Positions 17,718 to 26,350 are shown, counted from the first letter of the stretch. The stretch is 64,000 nt of DNA from Candidatus Yanofskybacteria bacterium RIFCSPHIGHO2_01_FULL_41_26 (GCA_001794055.1 MGJB01000015.1:31592-95591); one strand, 5' to 3'. A program made the numbers and translations. The notes: a model not told the origin generated them from the sequence alone.

Positions 17718-18269
17718 CTATAATTTAAAAATTCTTAGGTTGTTACTATCCTTTCTCTCCTCAATGCTTGTGTTTTTAACTATCGGCAGAACTAACGATT
17801 CCATTTCTCCCTGGCACTCATAATCTGAAATAAAGTATTTTTCAGCTTCTTCCTTTGTACTCTCATCCAGATTTATTGCAATCGTAATGTGAGGTTTAAA
17901 GTCAATCTCGTATTCTTTGGTGGAGTCGTCCACATAAGTACTATAATCTTTTAGGACCTTCTTTAATTCTTTCTGTAAATCAACAAGAAAATCATTTTCT
18001 TGAGCAATAAGCATGCATATATACTTTCCATCAGATCCTTTATCGACAACTACCTTATCAAAAACTAGCTTCTTATCAATTAACCTATTATTCTCTATTA
18101 TTCTAATTATTGAGAATTGTAGATCATTAATCCGATTCTCATCAATATAGCGGGGCTGGATAAGGGTAATGTGAAGATCAACTGGCTCAAAGTATTTATT
18201 CAAAAATTCATCAAACCATTCCGGTTTTTTAGTGAGGCTTACTTTTATATAAACTGCAAATATTTTCAT
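17718..18269 (-). CDS. 2'-5' RNA ligase / 2H phosphoesterase family protein
   Basis: A 183-residue protein with the two HxT motifs of the 2H superfamily: LHITLIQP at about residues 32-39 and KPHITIAINL at about 125-134. Members cleave or ligate 2'-5' or cyclic phosphodiester RNA ends. The spacing of about 93 residues between motifs is normal. The physiological substrate is unknown. It lies next to another accessory gene and may belong to a variable region. Confidence 0.78.
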   Translation of the reverse strand: MKIFAVYIKVSLTKKPEWFDEFLNKYFEPVDLHITLIQPRYIDENRINDLQFSIIRIIENNRLIDKKLVFDKVVVDKGSDGKYICMLIAQENDFLVDLQKELKKVLKDYSTYVDDSTKEYEIDFKPHITIAINLDESTKEEAEKYFISDYECQGEMESLVLPIVKNTSIEERKDSNNLRIFKL

Positions 18270-18293
18270 AAATTAAGCATCTCTCCCTAAATA

Positions 18294-18842
18294 TTATTCT
18301 AGCTTTTTGGCACCTAGGTTTTGAAAAGACCAAAGTCCATTTTCACTATCATTGGGTGGTTGAAACCAACCTACGTGGTGGCTTTTATATTTATTAATAT
18401 TGTTCTCAAAATAAATATTTAGCCTAATTTCACAAACTGAACTATCTAGATTTTTGTATTGGTTAAGTTCGTTCACTGGCGGAACTGGCAATGTATAGTA
18501 TATGCCCTCCTTTGGCGGCAATGATAATTTATATCCGCGGTCGTTTCGACTTATTTTAAGATTGTATTTTTTATATGCCCCTGTATCTGGGACAATTTCT
18601 GTAATGTACACGGCATGATTGCTACCATTTCGAAGTTGAAACTCCCAACAATAACCATCTCCAAGCTTCCTTGCTTGTAAAAATACTTCTGCAAACTTTT
18701 TTAAATCAAACTGTTGTTTAGAAATACGATATGCAAAAATTCCTATAAAAATTGTAGCTAACGCTGAAACAGCTTCCCAACTAAAAGTAGAGGCGATAAT
18801 CCTAAATACAAGATAGTCAATTAGATTAAAGTGATAATACAT
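18294..18842 (-). CDS. Hypothetical protein with N-terminal membrane helices
   Basis: A 182-residue protein. One or two N-terminal hydrophobic helices (residues 8-45, including FSWEAVSALATIFIGIFAYRI) are followed by a soluble beta-rich part (WEFQLRNGSNHAVYITEIVPD, LSLPPKEGIYYTLPVPP). No family is recognised. It precedes the 2H gene by 24 bases on the same strand. Confidence 0.55.
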   Translation of the reverse strand: MYYHFNLIDYLVFRIIASTFSWEAVSALATIFIGIFAYRISKQQFDLKKFAEVFLQARKLGDGYCWEFQLRNGSNHAVYITEIVPDTGAYKKYNLKISRNDRGYKLSLPPKEGIYYTLPVPPVNELNQYKNLDSSVCEIRLNIYFENNINKYKSHHVGWFQPPNDSENGLWSFQNLGAKKLE

Positions 18843-18881
18843 TTAAATAAGCTTTTAGGTCTACCTCGATACTTCCAACCT

Positions 18882-18955
18882 TGGCTGCCAGGCTTGGATT
18901 CGAACCAAGATACACGCCTCCAGAGGGCGCGGTCCTACCGTTAGACGACCTGGCA
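18882..18955 (-). tRNA. tRNA-Gln (CUG)
   Basis: Acceptor TGCCAGG/CCTGGCA, D-arm GTCTAACGGTAGGAC, anticodon loop CTCTGGA with anticodon CUG, and T-arm TTGGTTCGAATCCAAG. The 3' CCA is encoded at 18882-18884. All stems pair. No element is inserted at this one. Confidence 0.93.
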
Positions 18956-19024
18956 AAATAACTTACTCATTCTACAACAAAAAAACCGTTTTTCCAACGG
19001 TTAATTTGACACCAAAACAAAACC

Positions 19025-19942
19025 TCATATCTTCAAGAATCGTCGAATGGCCACGAAACTTGAAGTCACTCCAATTAGAATTCCGATAAAGAAAATAAGG
19101 GGCACAAATTGGAAAATATTGGAAACAAAATAGCTTATTAAACTAACCCCGGGCATTAACCCTTCTACTTTGGGCGAGATAAAGAAAATGGCGGGATAGA
19201 ATAACACTGTCACAACTCCTGCCGCCAATACCCCATACATCCCCCCTTCAACAAGGTAAGGCGCTTTGATGTGCCAATTAGAACCTCCGACCAAGCGCAT
19301 TATCTCTATTTCCTGTTTTTGGCTGTAAATAGTAAGCCGAATAGTATTGAAGGTCACCAGAATTGCAATCAATGCCAAAGCCATGGTTAACAAAAATCCC
19401 CAATTTTGGAGTCCGCCGGCAATGACTTGAACTCTTTTAATAACTTGCTCATTTTCATAAAAATTTATCTTATCAACTAAACTCCTAAACTTATTTCCCT
19501 CAAGAAAAGTGACAATAGAAGCATATTGAGATGAATCACTCGCCTTTACGTTCAAAGATGCCTGCAGAGGATTGTCATTCAATTCTGCTAAAGAATCCTG
19601 AACTAAAGCATCTCCGGCATGTCTTGCTTTAAATTCGCTCAAGGCCTGATCTTTTGAAACATATTCAACACTCTTTACAGCACTCACTGCCTGGAGATCC
19701 TTTTTAACTTGGTTTATTTCCTGTTCGGATGCATCGTTTTTGAAGTAAACGCTTACATCCACCTTTTCTTCCAGATTCGATACAACTTGAGAAGTAAGGT
19801 AGTTCAAAGACATCAGTCCGGAAAACAAGAACAGCACTAAAACCATAACGCCAGTGGTGCCCATGCTTAAATAAGTATTCCTTTTGAAATTGGTCCAGCC
19901 TACATTAAAAACTCTTTTTGCTGTTGATTTAAAATCTTCCAT
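19025..19942 (-). CDS. ftsX: Cell division ABC transporter permease FtsX
   Basis: Membrane partner of FtsE that regulates peptidoglycan hydrolases at the septum. The 305-residue protein has the FtsX layout: one helix (about residues 22-45), an extracellular domain with VDVSVYFKNDASEQEINQ and SVEYVSKDQALSEF, then three helices in the C-terminal half. RLTIYSQKQEIEIMRLVGGS is the conserved cytoplasmic segment. It follows ftsE with one base between them. Confidence 0.95.
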   Translation of the reverse strand: MEDFKSTAKRVFNVGWTNFKRNTYLSMGTTGVMVLVLFLFSGLMSLNYLTSQVVSNLEEKVDVSVYFKNDASEQEINQVKKDLQAVSAVKSVEYVSKDQALSEFKARHAGDALVQDSLAELNDNPLQASLNVKASDSSQYASIVTFLEGNKFRSLVDKINFYENEQVIKRVQVIAGGLQNWGFLLTMALALIAILVTFNTIRLTIYSQKQEIEIMRLVGGSNWHIKAPYLVEGGMYGVLAAGVVTVLFYPAIFFISPKVEGLMPGVSLISYFVSNIFQFVPLIFFIGILIGVTSSFVAIRRFLKI

Positions 19943-19943
19943 A

Positions 19944-20633
19944 TTAAATTACATATTTACCGTTTTCTACCTGATCTCTGACTATCTTCCCTTTCTCTAT
20001 GCTTATAACCCTCCTACCGATAGCGTTTACCACTTCTCTATTGTGAGTAGCTAATATAACGGTCGTACCAAGTTCATTTATCTTCATCAATAATTTTACC
20101 ACATCATAAGTATTCACCAAATCCAAATTCCCGGTCGGCTCATCGGCTAATATAATTTTTGGTCGGTGTATCAAAGCTCTGGCAATCGCTAAACGTTGTT
20201 TTTCTCCGCCCGATAATTGATGGGGAAAACTTTTGAGCTTATCCCCCAAACCGACAATTCCCAAAATCTTAGGGACATCGCTATTTACTTCGTCTTTATC
20301 TGCTCCACAAACTTCCATAGCAAAAGCAACATTTTCAAAAGAAGTTTTCGTAGACAAAAGTTTGAAATCTTGATATACAGTTCCGATTTTTCTACGAAGC
20401 AAAGGAATCGCCTTGGAAGGAATTTCAGACATATTAACGCCGTCTAAAACAATTTCTCCTCGAAACGGCCTTATCTCGCGAGTCAAAAGACGAAGTAGGG
20501 TTGATTTGCCGGCTCCAGCCGGTCCAATGATAGAAACGAATTCTCCGTCTTTAATATGCAAATTTATTCCGTTCAGTATCTCTATACTCTCGTCATTATC
20601 ATAAATTGTAGAAACATCTTTAAATTCTATCAT
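19944..20633 (-). CDS. ftsE: Cell division ATP-binding protein FtsE
   Basis: ATPase of the FtsEX complex. Walker A GPAGAGKSTLLRLL is at about residues 37-50, the ABC signature LSGGEKQRLAIARAL at about 139-153, and Walker B KIILADEPTGNLDL follows. The H-loop is ILATHNREV. 229 residues is normal. It overlaps prfB by four bases; prfB-ftsE-ftsX linkage is common in Gram-positive and CPR genomes. Confidence 0.96.
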   Translation of the reverse strand: MIEFKDVSTIYDNDESIEILNGINLHIKDGEFVSIIGPAGAGKSTLLRLLTREIRPFRGEIVLDGVNMSEIPSKAIPLLRRKIGTVYQDFKLLSTKTSFENVAFAMEVCGADKDEVNSDVPKILGIVGLGDKLKSFPHQLSGGEKQRLAIARALIHRPKIILADEPTGNLDLVNTYDVVKLLMKINELGTTVILATHNREVVNAIGRRVISIEKGKIVRDQVENGKYVI

Positions 20634-21379
20634 TTGTTTTTGGCTTGAATAAATTTATCCAAGTCGCCATCCAGTATCTTGTCTGGTTGGGACGATTTGA
20701 TTCCGGTTCTATGGTCTTTAACCATCTGATATGGATTCAAAACATAAGACCTGATCTGGCTTCCCCATTCTATCTCACGCCTTTCTGATTTCAATTCGGA
20801 AAGTTCTTCTATTTTGGCTTCTTCCATTTTCTGGGCCAGACGAGAAACAAGCACTTGCATGGCTTTTTCTTTATTCTGGCCTTGAGACCTTTCCGACTGA
20901 ACGGCAACTGCAATTCCAGTAGGGATATGGATTATTCTGACGGCAGTCTCCAGTTTGTTTACATTCTGCCCTCCTGGCCCCGATGAACGGAAAGTATCTA
21001 TTCTTAAATCGTTAGGATTTATCTTCATGTCTTTGCTTACTAGCTCCGGTAAAATTTCAACCAAAGCAAACGAGGTGTGCCGAAGCCCTTTAGCTGAAAA
21101 CGGCGATATTCTGACAAGTCGATGAACACCCGACTCCCCCTTCAGTGTGTCATATGCATTCTCGCCGATAATCTCGCAAACAACGTTTTTAACCCCTTTC
21201 TGTTCTCCAAAAGATTGGCTAAGAACCGTAAATCCCCAGCCTTTATTTTGAGCATACCGTTGATACATCCTCAAAAGCATCGATGCCCAATCCTGGGCAT
21301 CCACGCCTCCGGCTCCAGAATATACATATAAAAGAGCCTTGTTGTGTTCGTATTTCGACATAACACTCATAATCATCAT
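20630..21379 (-). CDS. prfB: Peptide chain release factor 2, lacking domain 1
   Basis: Ends translation at UGA and UAA. The recognition tripeptide SPF is at residues 92-94 and the catalytic GGQ at 136-138 in RSSGPGGQNVNK. The 249-residue protein begins right at the domain 2 segment SGAGGVDAQDWASM, so the N-terminal helical domain of about 100 residues in standard RF2 is absent. Only about 100 bases separate it from the divergent ftsH start, and no shifted frame there encodes that domain. The presence of RF2 supports UGA as a stop. Confidence 0.92.
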   Translation of the reverse strand: MMIMSVMSKYEHNKALLYVYSGAGGVDAQDWASMLLRMYQRYAQNKGWGFTVLSQSFGEQKGVKNVVCEIIGENAYDTLKGESGVHRLVRISPFSAKGLRHTSFALVEILPELVSKDMKINPNDLRIDTFRSSGPGGQNVNKLETAVRIIHIPTGIAVAVQSERSQGQNKEKAMQVLVSRLAQKMEEAKIEELSELKSERREIEWGSQIRSYVLNPYQMVKDHRTGIKSSQPDKILDGDLDKFIQAKNK

Positions 21380-21480
21380 ACTTCAAAAAAATTTGAATGT
21401 GAAGTGATTATGAAACATTGCCCTAATTTCAATTATATGTTTAATTACCACCAAACGAACCTTAACAACAAGGGTTCCAG

Positions 21481-23118
21481 ATGAGAGCTCTTTTGTGGGC
21501 AACGGCAATAGGCCTTGTGATCATATTTTTCTTTGGATCTCAAATCCACTATTTGACCGAATATTTAACGACGAATCAATTTGTGATTCTTGTCAGTACC
21601 TGGTTTTGGTGGCTTAGTGAGATATCGCTTCAGATATTTTTTGCGGTAGTAGTACTTGTTATAGCCATGGTAATTTTTAGGCGTCTAACGCAAAGATCAG
21701 AAATGGTTAAAGTTATCCCGAGAAAAAATGCCGACAAAACAAAAACTTCCATTTTTTCTAAAACCAAAGAGATTCCTAAGCCGACTGTGCGTTTTAAAGA
21801 CGTAGCTGGAGTAGACGAAGCAAAAGAAGAACTTATTGAAGTGGTTGAATTTCTTAAGAATCCTCAAAAATTCGGCCGCTTGGGAGGTAGAATTCCTAAA
21901 GGTGTTTTATTGGTCGGCCCTCCGGGCGTAGGCAAAACTCTTCTTGCCAAAGCGGTGGCAGGAGAAGCCGACAAACCATTTTATTACTATACGGGCTCTG
22001 ACTTTGTTGAACAATATGTCGGCGTAGGCGCATCCAGAGCCAGGAGTTTGTTTTTAGAAGCGGAAAAAAATGCCCCTTGCATTGTTTTTATAGACGAAAT
22101 CGATGCCCTTGGTAAACGAACTCTATCTGCCTCAACTGGTGGAGACAGAGAATATGATCAAACAATAAATAGTTTTCTTTCTGAAATGGATGGCTTTGAA
22201 GCCAATCGAGGCATAATGATAATTGGAGCGACAAATCGTCAAGATAATTTAGATGATGCCTTTCTAAGGCCTGGCCGATTTGACCGGATAGTCCAAGTCA
22301 ATCCTCCAGACATAAAAGGACGCGAAGATATTCTTAAGGTTCATACCCGGCCTCCGGTTATTCTTTCTTCTAGCGTAAACCTTAAAAATATTGCCAAAAT
22401 AACTGCCGGTTTTTCCGGAGCCGATCTGGCCAATCTCGTTAACGAAGCGGCAATAAATGCCGTCAAAAAAGATAAGAATGCTATTGAAACTAACGATTTC
22501 GAAGAAGCAAAAGAGAAAATTAGGTTAGGCAAAGAAAATAAGTCGTTGGCCTCTGTTCTTAGCGAGGAAGAAAAATGGATCACAGCTGTTCATGAATCTG
22601 GCCATGGAATAATTGCATCTGTTTTACCGGGAGCCGACCCTCTATACAAGATCTCCATTATTCCCAGAGGAAAAGCTCTCGGTATTACCGCTCAAACCCA
22701 AGAAAGAGATAAATACAACCTAAAGAAAAGCTATTTGGAAGAGTTGATCTGTATTCTTCTTGGAGGAAGAGCGGCTGAAGAAATTATACTAGGCGAAAAA
22801 GAAATTACTGCCGGCGCTCAAAATGATTTTGAACGCGCAACCGAAATTGCAATTCACATGGTTTGTGAGTTTGGGATGAGCAAGCTTGGCCCGGTTAATT
22901 ATAGAGTAGAATTCGGGTTTAACAATTCAGGTATAGTGAGCGAACAAACCAAAAGAGACATCGGCAGCACCATTAAAGAAATCCTGGAAAATGCATACCA
23001 AAAAGTTAAAGAAATCATTGATAAAAATAAACCAAAAGTTTTAAAAATAGCCAAAGCGCTGATGGAAAAAGAGACCCTGGAAAGAGAAGAGATAGAAACA
23101 TTAATCAAAGAGTCCTAA
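21481..23118 (+). CDS. ftsH: ATP-dependent zinc metalloprotease FtsH
   Basis: Membrane AAA protease for quality control. Two N-terminal membrane helices lie within residues 4-66. The AAA domain has Walker A GPPGVGKT at 146-153, Walker B IVFIDEIDAL at 201-210 and the arginine-finger region RPGRFDR near 263-269. The protease zinc site is HESGH at 371-375. At 545 residues it is shorter than E. coli FtsH (644), mainly in the periplasmic loop, which is only about 20 residues, and in the C-terminus. Confidence 0.96.
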   Translation: MRALLWATAIGLVIIFFFGSQIHYLTEYLTTNQFVILVSTWFWWLSEISLQIFFAVVVLVIAMVIFRRLTQRSEMVKVIPRKNADKTKTSIFSKTKEIPKPTVRFKDVAGVDEAKEELIEVVEFLKNPQKFGRLGGRIPKGVLLVGPPGVGKTLLAKAVAGEADKPFYYYTGSDFVEQYVGVGASRARSLFLEAEKNAPCIVFIDEIDALGKRTLSASTGGDREYDQTINSFLSEMDGFEANRGIMIIGATNRQDNLDDAFLRPGRFDRIVQVNPPDIKGREDILKVHTRPPVILSSSVNLKNIAKITAGFSGADLANLVNEAAINAVKKDKNAIETNDFEEAKEKIRLGKENKSLASVLSEEEKWITAVHESGHGIIASVLPGADPLYKISIIPRGKALGITAQTQERDKYNLKKSYLEELICILLGGRAAEEIILGEKEITAGAQNDFERATEIAIHMVCEFGMSKLGPVNYRVEFGFNNSGIVSEQTKRDIGSTIKEILENAYQKVKEIIDKNKPKVLKIAKALMEKETLEREEIETLIKES

Positions 23119-23130
23119 AGGACTCTTTTT
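23107..23130 (+). terminator. Terminator at the ftsH stop
   Basis: AGAGTCC and GGACTCT form a stem around TAAA, followed by TTTT. It overlaps the last codons of ftsH. Confidence 0.85.
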
Positions 23131-23156
23131 ATTATTCATCTTGAGTTTAACAAAAT

Positions 23157-23232
23157 TGGAGCCGCCTCCCAGATTTGCACTGGGGACCTTCTCGTTACGA
23201 GTGAGATGCTCTACTGGCTGAGCTAAGGCGGC
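23157..23232 (-). tRNA. tRNA-Thr (CGU)
   Basis: Acceptor GCCGCCT pairs with AGGCGGC, anticodon loop CTCGTAA gives CGU, and the T-arm is CCCAGTGCAAATCTGGG. CCA is encoded at 23157-23159. The anticodon stem has an A-C mismatch next to the loop. D-loop and lengths are normal. Confidence 0.88.
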
Positions 23233-23296
23233 ATTGATTATATTTAGGTAATTATATCAAAAAATTCTTTTTTTACAACGCATTTTTTGATATTTT

Positions 23297-23414
23297 GAGC
23301 GGGATAGTGGATGACCTTAGAACCTATTGGCAAACCACATCCAAGTTATTTTCTATGCCGATTATGACACCAGAAAGTGCCAAACTAACCGATAATACAA
23401 CGAGTGAAAATTAG
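23297..23414 (+). pseudogene. Orphan recombinase C-terminus at an outer attachment site
   Basis: GAGCGGGATA at 23297-23306 equals the end of the tRNA-Gly(CCC) gene at 31086-31095. From 23298 the plus strand reads SGIVDDLRTYWQ and continues in frame to a stop at 23412-23414 (38 residues). The same peptide start is found at 23669. It looks like the 3' coding end of a serine recombinase left at the far side of an integrated element. The 36-base repeat 23297-23332 matches 23668-23703 with two differences. Confidence 0.6.
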
Positions 23415-23416
23415 TT

Positions 23417-23626
23417 TTATAAAGACTCGAGTTTCCCTTTTAGGTCATTAAGTACTCCAATAAGTCTCCGTTTGACTTCTTCTTGGACATCTCTCGATAA
23501 CCCTCGGTTTTTTACATAATTAACTAAAGACTCAGGCTGCAAAAAACTTTCTTGAGATCCGACTAGAGATTTCATAATTTCATCTGCCTCAGATAATTGA
23601 TGGCTTTCTAAGTTTTCTTTTGTCAT
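23417..23626 (-). CDS. Small charged hypothetical protein
   Basis: 69 residues, helical and charged, with no membrane segment (SLVNYVKNRGLSRDVQEEV). It lies between the two attachment-site repeats and may be all that remains of an older insertion. TATAAT-like sequence stands upstream on the minus strand near 23653. No family recognised. Confidence 0.4.
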   Translation of the reverse strand: MTKENLESHQLSEADEIMKSLVGSQESFLQPESLVNYVKNRGLSRDVQEEVKRRLIGVLNDLKGKLESL

Positions 23627-23667
23627 ATTATTAGTATATACTTTCCATCTTATTATATCAAGTCTTG

Positions 23668-23755
23668 GAGCGGGATAGTGAATGACGTTAGAACCTATTG
23701 GCAGTCATCTAATGATTTGTTTTATATACCTAACTTGCCAGGGAATCAGTGTTAA
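23668..23755 (+). pseudogene. Recombinase C-terminal exchange segment, left end of the tRNA-Gly element
   Basis: GAGCGGGATA at 23668-23677 again equals the tRNA-Gly 3' end, here with the complement of CCA (TGG) just before it. From 23669 the frame reads SGIVNDVRTYWQSSNDLF and stops at 23753-23755 (28 residues). The recombinase at 29467-31212 reads MSGI at exactly the same core before it runs into tRNA antisense. Joining the two ends restores an uninterrupted frame. This is taken as the left attachment site of the 23.67-31.09 kb element. Confidence 0.65.
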
Positions 23756-24029
23756 CTATAGCTGGCATTAAGCCCACCGATATGCCAGTGCTAAACTGAG
23801 TAACGGCTGAAGAGACAAAACTGCCTACCACGAGCCTTACTTGCGGTTGTGGTATCGCAACTTCACTAAAAGCTGTAACTGCTAAATCGGGTTTATCCAT
23901 AGCCCCAAAAGAAGCTAACTGGTTATTTGCATTCTCCATTATTGGGTTGGTTATGCTATCAACCTGTCCTTTTCCAAAAATAATCATCCCCACTATTCCT
24001 AAAATTTTTCCTACATTTTTTCTATTCAT
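23730..24029 (-). CDS. Hypothetical membrane-associated protein
   Basis: 99 residues from ATG at 24029 (MNRKNVGKILGIVGMIIFGKG), with one N-terminal membrane helix and a small-residue-rich remainder (VVGSFVSSAVTQFSTGISVG). No family recognised. Its 3' end overlaps the antisense of the exchange segment at 23669-23755. Real coding status is uncertain. Confidence 0.35.
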   Translation of the reverse strand: MNRKNVGKILGIVGMIIFGKGQVDSITNPIMENANNQLASFGAMDKPDLAVTAFSEVAIPQPQVRLVVGSFVSSAVTQFSTGISVGLMPAIVNTDSLAS

Positions 24030-24190
24030 TACACTAAATTTATCATAAAAAAGAGTAAAAATCAATATCGTGTCCTCGTTTCGGTTCTGATAATCAAATT
24101 TTGTCTCATAGTACTCTTGCACAAAAATTTAATGTGGACTGTCAACAATGCATGATGGACAGTTTTTAAGAGCCCATGCACAACATATTT

Positions 24191-24943
24191 CTATATGGGC
24201 AACATAAATTTATTTTTATAGATATTTCTATCTTTCCAAGTAAACTTATTCCACATCGGCATTTTTATAAAAAAGTTCCCACTTCTAAATTTAATAGATT
24301 TATTTATTCTTTTGTAAACTTCTTCGGAAATACAAACCCTCAAGTCTTCTGTTGTATTAGACAAAAATCCTAAAACCGATGGCTTAGCCAGAGAAGATAG
24401 TTTTACTGCATAATTGGTGGCGTTTCCTACCCAGACCAAATCATTGTTATTTTCTCCTCGTATACCACCACGAACAACCAAAATTTTACCAACATCAACT
24501 CCTATTCCAATATCAAAATTCAATCCGAATAGTTTCTTATTTTCTCTAAAATATCCCTGAATTCTTGGCTTTAGAATTTCTTTTACAAACCAAGACATCT
24601 GTAGTCCAGCCCTGACAGCATTTGTGCATTTACTACTACCTATAAAAACTACAAGAACCCCATCTCCATTGAAACTTCGTAGTTCCCCCCCATTCCCTCT
24701 TGCTATTTGAGCAACTCCCCAAAGGAATGATTTATACATTTTTACTGCCGTTTCTCTGCGAAATGCATCAACAATTTTAGTGGATTCTTTAATATCTATG
24801 AAAAGCATTGCAAGGTCAAGTTCCTTTCCATAATTTCCAAGTTGAATATCATCTATTTCGGGTATAACATAACCAGAAGCAATCTCGTATTTATCTGTAA
24901 AGCAATTTCTTATCTGCTTTTCTAGTTCTTCCTTAGTAACCAT
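24191..24943 (-). CDS. Class III nucleotide cyclase, second gene of a Pycsar-like operon
   Basis: A 250-residue cyclase catalytic domain. LFIDIKEST supplies the first metal aspartate (D50), SFNGDGVLVVF the second (D94), and DLVWVGNATNYAVKLSSL the conserved asparagine (N177) of the VW-G--N-A pattern seen in Pycsar cyclases. GVDVGKILVVRGG precedes it. There is no receptor or membrane domain. ATG at 24943 (MVTKEE) or 24961 is possible; both overlap the upstream membrane-effector gene. The product could be cCMP or cUMP; cAMP cannot be excluded from sequence. It differs strongly from the other cyclase in the operon. Confidence 0.8.
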   Translation of the reverse strand: MVTKEELEKQIRNCFTDKYEIASGYVIPEIDDIQLGNYGKELDLAMLFIDIKESTKIVDAFRRETAVKMYKSFLWGVAQIARGNGGELRSFNGDGVLVVFIGSSKCTNAVRAGLQMSWFVKEILKPRIQGYFRENKKLFGLNFDIGIGVDVGKILVVRGGIRGENNNDLVWVGNATNYAVKLSSLAKPSVLGFLSNTTEDLRVCISEEVYKRINKSIKFRSGNFFIKMPMWNKFTWKDRNIYKNKFMLPI

Positions 24944-25439
24944 ATGAAAAAAAATAAACAATATAGCCTAACAATATCAGGGCGCTTCCTGACATAAACA
25001 GAATAACGGCATATTTAAAGCGAGTGTGTTTTTCAGAGGCTATTTTAGAATTAATATAAACCTGGTTCAATAATTCGTTCTCGTATTTGTTTTCTGTTAA
25101 ATCGTCTATCTTTTTCTGATAATCAGACTTAGACATATTATTAATACTGCCGAAATATGTTACAGACAAAGATGATTGCGGGGCGTTTAGTTTAGGACTT
25201 ACGGCCAATATAGACAAAACTATACTTATTAGAAAAAAAATAATCCCAGTCAGGGATATAAAGAAAAGGGAGAGGTCGCATATTAGATAGGTTTCCTCTA
25301 TTGCTCTTAAAATATGTGGGGCGATAATAGTTAGTATGATTCCTTGAAATGCCAAAAATATACTAACCTTGTGGTCTGCCGAATTAATCCATCCCTGTAT
25401 TCTATTCAGTGTATCTTTTAGAAATTCAGTTTTATTCAT
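24933..25439 (-). CDS. PycTM-like membrane effector
   Basis: A 168-residue protein with three membrane helices: about residues 24-47, 52-80 and 145-166. The first contains SADHKVSIFLAFQGIILTI, which fits the aspartate-lysine plus asparagine/glutamine pattern at the start of CBASS and Pycsar TM effectors. A cytoplasmic helical stretch of about 60 residues lies between helices 2 and 3. In known systems such proteins bind the cyclic nucleotide and damage the membrane on infection. Start overlaps the upstream cyclase by four bases; its end overlaps the downstream cyclase. Effector role is inferred from this context. Confidence 0.75.
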   Translation of the reverse strand: MNKTEFLKDTLNRIQGWINSADHKVSIFLAFQGIILTIIAPHILRAIEETYLICDLSLFFISLTGIIFFLISIVLSILAVSPKLNAPQSSLSVTYFGSINNMSKSDYQKKIDDLTENKYENELLNQVYINSKIASEKHTRFKYAVILFMSGSALILLGYIVYFFSYGY

Positions 25440-26257
25440 TCATCTAATTTTAATATTTCTTGACAAAAGTTCTTTCCATGTATCTCGCACCATCTAACAG
25501 GAGTCATTCTGTACGCCTTGCTGAAATCAAAATTCTTGTCTTGTTGTACATTCATAGTATCCCAAGCCTTCCTTTTTACGTCATTAGGACATCCACAAGT
25601 ATGAAGAACTGATTCAGAGTTATCTTTTAGGAATACATCGAATACCCTTTCCGAAACTATCAAATCATTTTCTCCTCCGATTGAAGCAAGTTTAGCAGCC
25701 ATATTAACTGGCTTTCCAGCCCAAACCTCATTGCTTTTATCTGTTTTACCCTCCATTACTCGAATCCCGATTCGCTTTACCAGGACAGTTTTTCTGTCCA
25801 TTCCTATATGACAACTTAATTTTTCCATATTTTCTGGCAATACCACTTCGTCAGCCATAACAAAACCTACTATGGTTTTGAAGGTAATTGCTGATGCCAA
25901 GGCATGATATCCACGGTTACTGTTAAAAAGCCCGAATGCTCCATCGCCTCGCACGTCAATATAAGAGGCTCCGAATTCATTTAAGACTTTCACAGCAGTA
26001 CCAGTAAAATATTGGTATATGCTTGCTGTAAATTTATCTTGTTTCTGTGCGCTCAGTTGAGTAGAGTTCTTCATGTCTATATAAACACAGACGACATCAT
26101 TAAGTCTCCACCAAGTATTAGATTCGAGAGGTACAGTGTCAGTTAGAGGAATTCTATCCTTCTGCTCAACCTGCTCTCCTTGCCTAAACCTTTCTGTGGT
26201 CGAATCTATAATATTCAGAACGCTCTCAAGGAATTGATTATTTCTATTTATACTCAT
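25436..26257 (-). CDS. Class III nucleotide cyclase (PycC-like), first gene of the operon
   Basis: A 273-residue protein with an N-terminal helical lead (about 50 residues), then the cyclase domain: VYIDMKNST with metal aspartate D61, YIDVRGDGAFGLF with D105, and NEVWAGKPVNMAAKL with N185. This set matches the pyrimidine cyclase layout. A C-terminal segment (about 210-273) includes CGCP and a C-x(6)-C pair. ATG at 26257 is chosen; an in-frame TTG at 26263 would add two residues. The protein lacks a membrane or sensor domain, as Pycsar cyclases do. Confidence 0.82.
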   Translation of the reverse strand: MSINRNNQFLESVLNIIDSTTERFRQGEQVEQKDRIPLTDTVPLESNTWWRLNDVVCVYIDMKNSTQLSAQKQDKFTASIYQYFTGTAVKVLNEFGASYIDVRGDGAFGLFNSNRGYHALASAITFKTIVGFVMADEVVLPENMEKLSCHIGMDRKTVLVKRIGIRVMEGKTDKSNEVWAGKPVNMAAKLASIGGENDLIVSERVFDVFLKDNSESVLHTCGCPNDVKRKAWDTMNVQQDKNFDFSKAYRMTPVRWCEIHGKNFCQEILKLDE

Positions 26258-26350
26258 GGGCAAGAATATAGCAAAAACTGGCTGAAATAGCCAGTCTTAT
26301 TATCAGAAATTAAAAAGCGGATTGATATTATCGCACCGCACTTTATTCGA

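Noticed and set aside
21380..21480. Programmed frameshift supplying domain 1 of RF2
   Set aside because: Only about 100 bases exist before ftsH and no frame there encodes the missing domain.
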